NCBI GenBank assembly: GCA_030549175.1
Contig: JAUKUA010000002.1
Location: 3,720,001-3,784,000 of the forward strand
Origin: Lasiosphaeris hirsuta
Taxonomy: Eukaryota; Ascomycota; Sordariomycetes; Sordariales; Lasiosphaeriaceae
Direction: 5' to 3'
Length of the DNA stretch: 64,000 nucleotides
Below, piece after piece: positions 46,765 through 56,560 of this stretch (within the stretch, counting starts at the first letter, position 1; each line of letters opens with the position of its first letter). A model generated the notes under the pieces. That model ran no database searches and had not been told where the DNA came from. It was given only the letters and a program-made list of their open reading frames with translations. The translations under genes and the position numbers were made by a program.

Positions 46765-47048
46765 TTTTTCCTTTTCGTTAAAAGCAGCTGCCGAATTTCT
46801 GCATATTAAGGAGGCCCTGGCGTTTTCAGAAGGAGCGTTGTGCCCTGGGTGGCCTGACGGGGGTGAAGGGCAGTTGCGGTTGCCTATCTGTCTGCCACAT
46901 CCTGCCTTGGAGCATCGGACCATTCAAACCACAGGGGCACCTCACACCAAGAGCTTGTGGAAATCACAAAAAAAGAAGGAGCATCCAAAGAAATCAATTC
47001 ACCCGCCCCCCGCTTGGTGCAAGACTCCATAGCAAACGACTGTAACTA
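46765..47048. other. short intergenic spacer
   Basis: Between the tRNA 5' end and the stop of the next minus-strand gene. T-rich next to the tRNA; nothing else is seen. Confidence 0.4.
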
Positions 47049-49384
47049 TCAAGCTATTGTCCCCTTCACAAGCTCAAACCCTCCGTCATTCACAAAGTTG
47101 ACCTGCGCATACAGATGGCCAAGATCGCCAGTGTCCAACCCAGCAAAGGCAAAAACATCACCCGCCGGCATGATGACGGTCTTGGTCAGACCCTGGAAGG
47201 CTTTGACGACCTCGTCGCCGATGATATCCTTGGCCGACGTGCCCCAGCCTGCGAGAGCCCCCTTGATGATCTCGCTATCGGGTGTGAAGCTGTAGTTGGG
47301 GAAGTTCTTCAGCTGCTGGAAGTTGCCATACTCGGTGGAATCTACCGAGCCCGTGGTCCATGTCACCGAGGTATTCTTCTTGAGCAGATTCTTGCTGCCC
47401 TCTTCCGTGACGTCCACGCCCCACGTCCCGACAACGTCCGAGTTCATCACGACTCGGACGAGCGACTTGGTCCTCAGCGACACGGCGCAATAGAAATCGG
47501 TTTTGCCTAGAATTCGGTGAGCTTTCTGTACTCGAGCATACTTTGTTTCCGTGCTGCAACTGACCAATAGCCATGAAATCAGATTCTGTGAACCCACGCA
47601 GGCGTTCTTTGAGCCACTTATTTCCCGGTTCTGGTGCGACAGATGTTAGCACTTCAGTATTGTTCCATGAAAACACACATACCATAGCCGTCTACCAAGT
47701 GGACAAACCAGTTCTTGTGTTGAGTCACGTAGTCCCACATGTTCTCGAACTCAATATCAAAGAAGATTCTTCGTGAGTGGGTGATTCCGTCCTAAACACT
47801 ACTAATGGGGTTTGTGTCGCTGCTATAGGTCAATTTAACTCGACAGTCCCCTAAAAATCCGTTAGGAGCTATCACAAGAGGAGAACTCAGATCATCATAC
47901 CCAATAAAAACATGCGCTCGTCGCCAGGACCGAGAAGCAGGGATATATCCGCCGGCGGAGACATCATACTCGTTTTCCAGCTTCGCTTCAGCTCCCAGCC
48001 ATTTCCAGTGGCAGTGGGACTCTTCCAGTCCCCGAGAGTGATTGTCACATCTTTGTCCTCCTTCCGCAAGCCCTTGGCGATCATGTCGTTATAGTCGACA
48101 GAGCTCGGGTCGAGGAGAAGACTCTGCTTTAGGGACTGGAGTCGCAGTCCCGGAAATATCGCCTTGGAGAACGCCATGATGCCGTCGTTGCCTTGTGTAC
48201 TCCCTTGCGGATCTGTCGTCCGACCCATGGTCTTGGTGACATCGAAAAAGTTCTTGGTGATGATACCAGCATTCGTATCCGCCTCGTCGATATCAACCGG
48301 CTGGTGGCCTTCAGCCGAGTCGCGATGCGTCAGCAAGCAATACTTGAGCGGCCCGGACGTGCACATCCTTTCCGGCTTGACCTCGCCTGGAGTCGCAGAC
48401 ATGGCCACCTGCTTTGGCTGGAAATAGTCCGGCATACTGGCGGTGGACATACCAGGGCCACCGATCTCGCCGATGGCGACTTTCTTCTTCGAGATTCCGT
48501 ACCCGAGGATAAAGGGATTCTCGGCCGTCGCGTAGGGGGTTCCGTTGTTGTCCTTCCATTCGTCCGTCATATCACCAAAAACAGGGTGACTTGGTGCCTC
48601 GTATCGCTGAGTGTAGACCCGTGGATTGGTTTGCGCTGGGGGTCCAACAGGAGGAAAGAGTCGGCCATAGACTTCTCCTCGAACAGACAAAAGATGGTGG
48701 AAACGGTGGAGATCTGCGAGTCGATATACTTGTTGAGCTTCTCGGTGACCTTTCCGTTGGTGGCGGCAGGATTAGAGGGGTCTCTTGCAGGCTGTATGAT
48801 GTCTGCATGTGTTCGTATTAGTTGGACTGGCCCTGGACAGGTTTGTATCTGAATACCACTCACCTTTCAGCACGTTCTCAATGTCTTTCCTTCCAATCTT
48901 GACTGCCCAGACCACGGTTGCAATCGTTCAAGACGAGTATTGCATTTGTCTCGCTGTCTTGGTCATAATATGTCATGACACTATCAGCACTGCTGTCTTC
49001 ATCGCACCTGAACTTGATCTCAAGGTATGCCTTCTTGTACTTGTCAACGGCATTTCCAATCACGGGGTCGTATTCTTCCGGTCGGGTGCGAACTTTCGGG
49101 CAATGAATGAAGTCCTCGATACCCATGTTCCTATAGACTATCTTCTCTGGGGTGCTTGCTTTCTTGTTGATGAGGTGCAGCGACAAGTGACGGTTGATGA
49201 GATGCTTGCTCGCCGGCAGGGGCTTGAGGCATTTGGCCTTGGACGGCGGAACCAGTCGCTCTTGTGTGAGTTTCGTGCCATAGAGCTTGAAGAGTTGACC
49301 GTTGAAAGTTTCCTCTGAAATCGAGACTACAATGTCAAAGTCAGCGAAGGTGTCGGGCCGGTCGCTGATCTTGATGGGAATCAT
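47049..49384 (-). CDS. unassigned 630-residue protein, possibly TULIP/P47-like
   Basis: My model has seven exons in agreeing phase: 49384-48991, 48902-48864, 48802-48689, 48635-47901, 47769-47683, 47630-47565, 47506-47049. Start MIPIKISDRPDTFADFDIVV has no signal peptide. FDIVVSISEETFNGQL near the N-terminus, PFILGYGISKKKV in the middle and AGDVFAFAGLDTGDLGHLYA near the C-terminus give a beta-rich, soluble, two-part impression. It reminds me of the TULIP-type lipid-binding family that includes bacterial P47 proteins. That link is from memory of short patterns and is weak. Two donors (GTGCTG at 48990 and GTCTGT at 48688) are poor, so those joints could instead be frameshifts, as in neighbouring genes. 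Function unknown. It is divergent from the gene remnant at 50.1 kb. Confidence 0.58.
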
Positions 49385-50071
49385 GGTGAAATTAACAAGA
49401 GACTCAGAACTCAGACTTGGGACAAAGTGCGGCAATACAGATGTGAGAACAAGTTTTCATCCATCCAACGACTGGCGATAAATCTTTTTGTTTGAGTGTA
49501 TTCGGGGTAGGTGGTTATCTGTATACCATCTTGTTCCCTGCATTACAACTATCGATTTGAACGGGTTCTAGTCTCGCCTTGGTGGTTTTTGCCCTGCCGA
49601 GTCATACTTCATCCACTATTGAATTTAGACCTGTTCTATTCTAGCCTTTCAGCTACCCACAAGGTCGTACTCCGCTCTCTGTATACAGAGCTAGGAGCGA
49701 AAGTCGTTCACTATCGGGGTTAAATATTGAGCTGAGGATGAGTCCTGCCGGTTCGGGACACCACAACTGTTAACAATCGATAGTATACTGCGTAGAAATA
49801 GCTGAAACCACTGCCCCCGCAGCTAGAGACTGGTCTGAGAAAGTTTTGGATTGTCCAACAGAGTTGATGTGCCGGATTTCGGCTCGTTACGCCCTTTACA
49901 TGTAGAGAATTCAAGTCTTTAGGTACTCAATCTGTCGCCCCTGTCAGTTCCAATTGCGATAACCAGAACAAGCGGCAGGACACAAAAACACAGACACCCT
50001 GTCTCTATCTCTGAATTTGTGAGAAACATTGTATTTTCCCTAGTATTAATCAGTCCTTCTAGCTGTGCCCC
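49385..50071. other. intergenic between diverging genes
   Basis: 687 bases, AT-richer than average, with no coding signal. It is presumably the promoter of the minus-strand 630-residue gene. Confidence 0.4.
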
Positions 50072-50963
50072 ATGGAGAACCTAGATCTCACCGAGACGAT
50101 CCGGGTCGACACCGGTGTACCGTTCCCACATCCAGTCGGTGACGGTCCGCAACAAGATTCTTCCGTTCAGGGGGGACACCATCGTAGCAGAGATCTGCTC
50201 CGAATTCACCGAGTACAGAGCGCAGGTGGAATACTTCAAGAAGAATGGACTCGTGCGCCTCGTTCATGACAAGGACTCCCTTCCCATCGTCTTCACCCTG
50301 AGCGAGGACCAGGTGAGCTTCTACACATAGGTTAACTACCCCAGGCGCAATAGCGGGACCAACCATTGCACTAGACGCTGTGTGCACTGAGGAATGGGAC
50401 CCACTAGGGCGAGGGATGACTTTGCTTCGATGTTACCCCTATTGATCACACTGTGACCACGTTCGATGTGGTGCAGGTCGGAGATCTGCTTTATATCGCT
50501 GCTGCCTGCAAGATTACAAAAGATGCCTCGTCTCACTCGCTTTACTATTGTACCGTCGATGTCTCGTTGCCAGACTTTTATTTCGAGAATGAGGCCGAAG
50601 CACACAGCTCCGAAGGTGGCCACCGCGATCCTTGGAGTGCTGGAGCCCGGATTCTTCGTCGGCAGCGTTGTGAGGCCGTCCAATGAGGAGCTCTTTAGTA
50701 TAATCGCTGATTCTACTGGCACCGTGTTCCGGTGCATTGACGACGATGATGATGAGTGGGATGGGGAAGCGACGTCCGAGGCGATGGGCAGCACGGTTGT
50801 TGTCGTCAAGATCGTGGCCGACCAGATCAAAAATAGTGACTTTGAGCCTGTGACGAAGGCATGCCTCTCGGTCGCGTCGCTTGCATGCACGGGGACGGAT
50901 TTGGATTGCAGTTTCTATGGCTTGGTTGCGTGTGTTGGGAAGGTTGTCCAGCCCAAGAAATAA
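50072..50963 (+). pseudogene. unassigned gene remnant with frame changes
   Basis: An ATG at 50072 opens MENLDLTETIRVDTG. Protein-like sequence then continues in another frame (VTVRNKILPFRGDTIVAEIC; VRLVHDKDSLPIVFTLSEDQ) from about 50115. After a possible intron (GTGAGC at 50311) it resumes as VGDLLYIAAACKITKDASSH and DVSLPDFYFENEAEA. It changes frame again near 50615 to EVATAILGVLEPGFFVGSVV and ends GLVACVGKVVQPKK. The pieces look like one acidic, beta-rich soluble protein, but I do not recognise the family. The first frame change lies within a few codons, too close for an intron, so the gene seems broken. It could also be two short unrelated ORFs. Confidence 0.4.
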
Positions 50964-52990
50964 TAGTCGAATCTCTGCGTGGGGCGTGGATTACATGCAT
51001 ATTTATCGTCTTTCGACTTGTAAGATTAGGTTGGGAACACGGGCGGGCCAGGGTCAATAAAAATGGGCAAAAATTCAAAAACAAAGCCCAGGTGGGAGTC
51101 GAGCTCAAAGTACAATGCAGATTTTACAGACAGCAAGCCGACACACACACCAGATATGTTACCACTATACCATCTGTAAGCTTTGTTGAAAGCAGGGTCT
51201 GAAAATATGGCACAAATACTGCCCAGACCGGCGATGGTCAGCGCCAAGCCACAGCTGTGCTCTTGTGGTGGCGCAATGATACCAGCAACCTCAGGCTATC
51301 CTAGTTTGGTATCCCTACATCTAACATTTGAATTTACTTCTTAAGGTGGCGGCTGATACCATCACAAACCAAATCCATCAAGACTCATCTCCAAGACGAC
51401 CTGCCCCCTTCTTCTATGAAAGATTGGGAATAGCCCGAGGTCTCCTTGGAAGAGTGGCTGAGGAAGGCGGTCGCTATTCTCCGTGAAACCATGACAATGG
51501 AGAATGGCCGGCGAAAGCGACAAGTACAACAATGATTGGTTCTCAGGCTCCCGGGACATCGCCGCAAATAGAGCACCGACGGCGCGATGCCGAAGGACTA
51601 TTTTCTTCAGAAAACTACGGTTAGCTCCGTTGCGACGTCAAACCGGGCGAAACGGAGGTTGGGTTGGCAGGGTGAATCCTGACCAACAGGCCGGCTAGCC
51701 CGGCATGACGGACACCAGCATCATACGGTTCGTTGTATTGGGTGCAAGAAGGATGGAGGGAATATTTCGGTAGATAGGTGCGGAATTAAGACGGACATTT
51801 CATGGAGAGGGATCTGGAAGTGAATTAACATGAAGCGCGTTCCAGAGGAAGGTACGATACTACTTTGTACCACGCTGAGACTGCCTCCTTTCTCCAATAT
51901 CTCCAACTGACACCCAACGTCAACCTGATGCTGAGCGAAATCCACCGTGGCCCCACCGCGCTTGGTTGAAAACTTAGGCTTCGAAACACTCCACTCCAAG
52001 AAATTGCAATAAATGAGCGCGTTCCTTCCCAGTCGAACGACATTCAACTCAGGGGGCCTCGCGTCCTGGCTAGAAGTCCGACAGTCTCCCCGCAAAATGC
52101 CATTTCTCATACTGTCGTCGACCCACTTAGCGTTATCATGATATTGATATCGCGTCGTGTTTATTTTCTTCTTTTTATTTTTATTTTACTTGCATGCGGG
52201 AAGCATCGGAGGCAGCTTTTGATGCTTGTGAAAGGGCGGTGTTGGCGCACGGAGGGATGGGATGTGCTGTCGACTATGACGTGGAGAGATGTTTCCGAGA
52301 GTCTTTGGTCCCGCGGATTGCGCCGGTGAGCAGGGTGATGATTTTGAACTACATCAGCGAGAAAGTACTGCAATTTGCTAGGAGCTACTAACGATGTTTA
52401 ATGAGTCGCTTCCATAAATTTCGTTGTCCAATGGGGTTTTGCATGCCAATTCTGGGAAACAAACGCGCCGCGAGGTTATCGGTTATCCATCGACATTAGA
52501 CGACGGCGAGAGCACCGACGGCCATGTCGCAGTGGTGGTGCAAAACCCCGTCTCGGCAAATCCTTCTCTCCTGACTCGAACTCCACCATTGCCTGGCCAT
52601 GCGTTCCAATTTTTATTTTTATTTTTATTTTTTTTGATTCGAGATGCCCCGGGTAACACAGAGATCCCCTGCGGGAGATGTGTTAGAGATCAACACCAGG
52701 GACCTTGATCGCATGTCACGTCGAAAAGACCGTTCGGTCGACGGGTCTCGGGTGTTGAACCGCTTTCTTAGCAGTCTGCAGCCCGGCCTTTTCTTCCCTG
52801 TTTATGGCATGTCCTCGCGGCTTCTTCGTGAACAATTGCAGGACATGATCTGGAGCTCCGGCTTCATTCCTCGCATTCTTTTCTTGCCCGGCAGTCTCGC
52901 CTTCTTTTCTTTTCTCCCCTCCTGGCTGTGCCTCCTCGTCATACTCCTTTGCTACCTTACTTTATCTTTGACATTTGACCTTCTTTCATC
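50964..52990. other. intergenic, no gene seen
   Basis: Short ORFs here have no motif. T-rich stretches such as TTTATTTTTATTTTTATTTT at about 52610-52630 and a similar run near 52160 are low-complexity. The last 100 bases are CT-rich and probably promoter or leader of the Egh16-like locus. Confidence 0.45.
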
Positions 52991-54065
52991 ATGTATCCTG
53001 CCGCTGGCGGCCCTATTCGCCCTCGTCCAGTGCCACGGCGTCATTCTGGCGGCCCAGGGAGCGGCCGGGCCACCACCATCTGTCGGGTTCCAAGTCATTG
53101 TGGCTTTGCCTAGGAATTGCACCACTATCAGCCCGTGCCAGCTCGATGCCACCATCATCCGAGACGAGGAGATCAACGCCAATATTGTCAACAAGTGCGG
53201 GCGAACGCAGCTTGCGGGCCAACGAGAACACGGAGGACGCCCTGGTTGCCAACGCCGTTACCCAGGTGAAGGCGGGCTCTGACGTGACAGCCACTATCCA
53301 CCAAGTTAACGCGGATGACGCTGGGCTTTACGTGTGCGATTTCGACCAGACCAGCAACTCGGGCGTCATCACCTCGGGGCCTTGTCGTCAAAAACAACGT
53401 GCCCGGCGTCAACGGACTATCCCAGGCCAAGGCCAAGACTTCAACGTCAACGGACTATCCCAGGCCAAGGCCAAGACTTCAACGTCACCGTGACCATGCC
53501 AGTCAACCTCCAGTGCACAGGAGGTGTATATCCTCTCCTCCCCCCTCCCCCCCCGCCTTTCCAGGAAGTTGCTAACCCGTCCGCAGTGTCGACCGGCAAC
53601 ATCTGCACCGTGCGGTGCCGCAACAACGCTGTGGCAGGTCCGTTCGGCAGATGTTTTGCGGTGCAGCAGACTGACACCAAGGCCAAGGTGAACACGCCCG
53701 AGAACATCGCGACAGCTGACCCCATCGACGCCGTGCTGGCCCAGGTCGCGCAGAATAAGGTCGACCTATCCAAGGTGCTGGCGGCCAACCGCAACGCTGG
53801 CGACTCACAGGCGGCGCAGAACGCCGACGCCGGCGCCTCCATCCTCGGCCAGAACGCGGGCACCATCAGGGCGTTCTCCACGCTGACGCCTGTAGCGGCT
53901 TCTGCGACTGCGGTTGCGAATGTCTCTACCACGGCTGCCGCCGCGACGGCGACGGCCGCGACCGGGAACAAGGGCGGCAATGGGAACGGCAATAGGAGGT
54001 CTGGGCGGAACAGGGGAAACAACAAGAGGCGGTTTGTTGTTGCTGATGAGGATGAGAGTTCATAG
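52991..54065 (+). pseudogene. Egh16/GAS-like secreted protein gene, frameshifted
   Basis: Blocks of the Egh16 family (Blumeria Egh16, Magnaporthe GAS-type, appressorium-associated secreted proteins) appear in order. LPLAALFALVQCHGVILAAQ and CTTISPCQLDATIIRDEEIN lie in one frame, ENTEDALVANAVTQVKAGSD and TIHQVNADDAGLYVCDFDQ in a second, and LVVKNNVPGVNGLSQAK in a third. DFNVTVTMPVNLQCTGG, GNICTVRCRNNAVAGPFG and the Ala/Asn/Gly/Arg-rich tail return to the first frame. The ATG at 52991 is out of frame with the signal peptide that follows it directly. A 38-base tandem duplication at 53407-53482 adds a further frame change. One genuine intron (53524-53586) is kept. With at least four lesions the gene should not give a full protein, unless the sequence carries errors. 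Confidence 0.8.
53407..53482. repeat. 38-bp tandem duplication, two copies
   Basis: Two identical adjacent copies of a 38-base unit (53407-53444 and 53445-53482), beginning CGTCAACGGACTATCCCAGG, followed by a few more matching bases. The length is not a multiple of three, so the duplication shifts the frame of the Egh16-like gene. The exact identity suggests a recent event or an assembly artefact. Confidence 0.92.
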
Positions 54066-54087
54066 GATGGAAATGGAGTGATCTTTT

Positions 54088-54109
54088 GGGGGGGGGGGGG
54101 GGGGGGGGG
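54088..54109. repeat. poly-G tract (22 G)
   Basis: A pure G run 22 bases after the TAG stop of the Egh16-like locus. Such runs can form G-quadruplexes and are error-prone in sequencing, which bears on how far the neighbouring frameshifts can be trusted. Confidence 0.9.
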
Positions 54110-55286
54110 TGGAGAGGGAGAGGATAGCAATATTAAAGGAGGCTGTAGAGACTGCTTTTTGTGTTTGTGTTTGGTGTGGCTCTCTTCATTATTAGCAGCG
54201 GATGGTGCATAGTATATCTGATGAATAGCGATTGAACCGTACTACCATTTCACTTCATCCTGTCTCGTTATTCTTGGAGATCGGACTCTGTCGGAGCTAA
54301 GGGGCCGGTTAAGTGGGGCTAGTCTCGGGACCTTTGCGGCGCTGTGATTTCACCAGGCCGGAAAGCGGACCCGCTAGCTTGCAAAAGACATTAGAGAGAC
54401 GTTGAGGAAGCGAGATGCAAGGGAAGCAAGGAAGCAAGGAAGCAGCAAAGAGGGGCCAAAACGTGTTCACTGGGACTTGCATCCGCCTGCCTGGCCCCAG
54501 TGTCCATCCTAGAATACCAAAGGATGCCCCGGAATGCCCCGAGCGCTGATGCGCTGTGATGTGCTGGCGTCGCATCCAAGAGATCCAAGTGTTTGCGCGA
54601 CAAGGGGGTCGATGGCGGGCTGCAGGGGCCCAAGGGGCCGTTCGAGATGGGGTATTCAGCCAGCGAGCCGGCTGCCCAATCATCCAGGGGCCGCCAACTC
54701 GATTTGATCTTGTGGTGGCGGGGGCGTCCCCAGGCTGCGGCTAAAGGTGCCAATTCGTTGCGGACGCCAGCCCGAATCTTGAAACAACGGGTAAGTGCCC
54801 GAGGGCGAGAAACACTCTCTCTGTGGCTGACGGGGCGGCTCCCCGTGCACGCGGGAGATGCCCTTCTCGGTCCTGATTGGGAAATGCCGGCGATCAGAAA
54901 CAAGAAACGGGAAACGGGATGGGCTTGGAGTTGGGATGGAGATGATATGCCACCCTTCAAGCACCGCAAACCGCACACTTTCTCCGGCAACCTGCTACTG
55001 CTTCGCGGCCAGCCGGCCTCCTAGACCCCTAGGCCGCCCAGATTGTTTCGTGCCAAGATGGCTATGTGAAAAATGTGGAAAAGAAATGGCTGGAAGAGGG
55101 AGATGATGCGAGTACATATATGAACTAGTAGTGAGCCTCATCACGCATCTTCTCTTCACCGTCAACCCCGACCATTCCTTTTGGTTCTCACCAGTCCTGT
55201 CTGTCCCTTCCTCCACCCAACGGCCGGACCGTTCTTCACTTCTTCTCCCTCACCTTTCAGACCCGCTCCGGCAGCACCCCTTCAAC
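54110..55286. other. intergenic / promoter of the secreted-protein gene
   Basis: No coding region is supported; overlapping ORFs on both strands here are shadows. The 150 bases before 55287 are CT- and C-rich, typical of the leader of a strongly expressed fungal gene. Confidence 0.45.
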
Positions 55287-55826
55287 ATGAAGCCCAACAC
55301 CATCCTCGCCGCCCTCGGCCTCCTCACCTCAACTTCGGCACACGTCACCAACCGCGTGCCGGGCTACAACCACCAGTCAGCAGCAGCAGCCCAAATCAAC
55401 ACGGCCGTAATCCCGGCCTCGTTCGGGGTACAGGCCGGCGACGGGCGCGACCGGGTGCAGGCCGGCAGCTGCACGGGAGTCAACGATGCGCCGATCCCGT
55501 GCGCATGCCCGCCGGCGCCGACCGACCCCGTCTTCCTGGCCAGCCTGGCGCGCGCGCTGCGCCAGGGCTTCTTCCCCGACCCGTCCGTTGCGTCCCCCAT
55601 TGATCTGCGCCGCTTCAATGATGCGGGCGACGCCTCGCCACAGACCACCGCCGACCGCGCCACCGCCATGATCCAGGTCCTGCAGAGCTTCTCGGGCACC
55701 AAGGGACAGGGGTGTCCCGGCGTCTCGTTCCCCGCGCTCGTCAGCCAGCAGAGGAGTGGCGTGTTTGGGGGGGATGGGAGTAACGTTGGGGTTGCCGGGA
55801 GGAGGGATGTTAGTTGGGTGGCATAG
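55287..55826 (+). CDS. secreted cysteine-containing protein of unknown function
   Basis: An intronless 179-residue frame from the ATG at 55287. A signal peptide MKPNTILAALGLLTSTSAHV is followed by an Ala/Gln-rich start of the mature chain (HQSAAAAQINTAVIPASFG). The core GRDRVQAGSCTGVNDAPIPC plus ACPPAPTDPVF contains three closely spaced cysteines, and a fourth is in KGQGCPGVSFPAL. This pattern (QAGSC.G.....PC.CPP, then a helical region and a C-terminal GC-P) is one I recall from small secreted proteins of many ascomycetes, with no assigned activity. The GC-rich coding and the CT-rich leader suggest high expression. The tail GVAGRRDVSWVA is polar, with no GPI signal. Confidence 0.8.
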   Translation: MKPNTILAALGLLTSTSAHVTNRVPGYNHQSAAAAQINTAVIPASFGVQAGDGRDRVQAGSCTGVNDAPIPCACPPAPTDPVFLASLARALRQGFFPDPSVASPIDLRRFNDAGDASPQTTADRATAMIQVLQSFSGTKGQGCPGVSFPALVSQQRSGVFGGDGSNVGVAGRRDVSWVA

Positions 55827-56560
55827 GGTGGTGGAAAGGTGTTTATTTTTCTGGAGTTGGGTTTTCGGGTGGTGAGTTGGGACTGAGTTGGGAATCGGGT
55901 TAGCACTAGCAATAGCTCTGTGTATAATAAATATGCGACTTCTATCAACATGCTTGAGGGGGGGGGGGGGCGTAAGGCGGGATGCGGCAGGCATGGGGAG
56001 AACCAAACCTTGATGGGCACTCCTGGACACGCTCGTGCGGCGGCGCTATATGTATTAGGTCCAGATCGGTGCCAAATAACACCCCCGTTACTGGGGAACA
56101 ATAGCCCAGCGGCGGGGGCGCCGGCTCGACGACAACTAGACTCGCCAGTACCGTTAACCTTGATTCGCCAGGCCATGAGTTCGACTCACGTTCGAGTAAA
56201 ATCCGTCCGGGGATTTTGGTAACCACCACCTCCTCTAGCCCGCCCTTTCAAAAGAGGGGGCCGTCTAGGGGGGTTGGGCGGGTGAGCTTTTGCCATTTAT
56301 TTCCTATTTCCTTTATATATATCTTGTTGACTTCATGTATAGAGGATAGTCAAAGATAGATAGGCAGCAAGCCGCGGTGGTAAGGGGATGGCACAAGGGG
56401 CGTGCAAAATACAAGCACCTAAATTTTGGATTTACATCCATCTTCTCGTTACCTCGTGGTTACACCTTCCTAGGTCAAGGTACGTCCTACATACCTGCCC
56501 CGCACAAGCAGGTACCGCACCTTGTCTGCTCGTAGTTCCCCTACCTTCCTTACCTATAAC
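55827..56560. other. start of repeat-rich region
   Basis: It contains a poly-G run (about 55959-55970) and AT-rich patches. A region at about 56160-56225 with TTCGACTCACGTTCGAGT has a weak tRNA-like look but no cloverleaf. No gene is supported. Confidence 0.4.

Noticed and set aside
56160..56225. tRNA-like TTCGACTCACGTTCGAGT stretch
   Set aside because: No acceptor, D and anticodon stems can be paired into a cloverleaf, so it is not called a tRNA.
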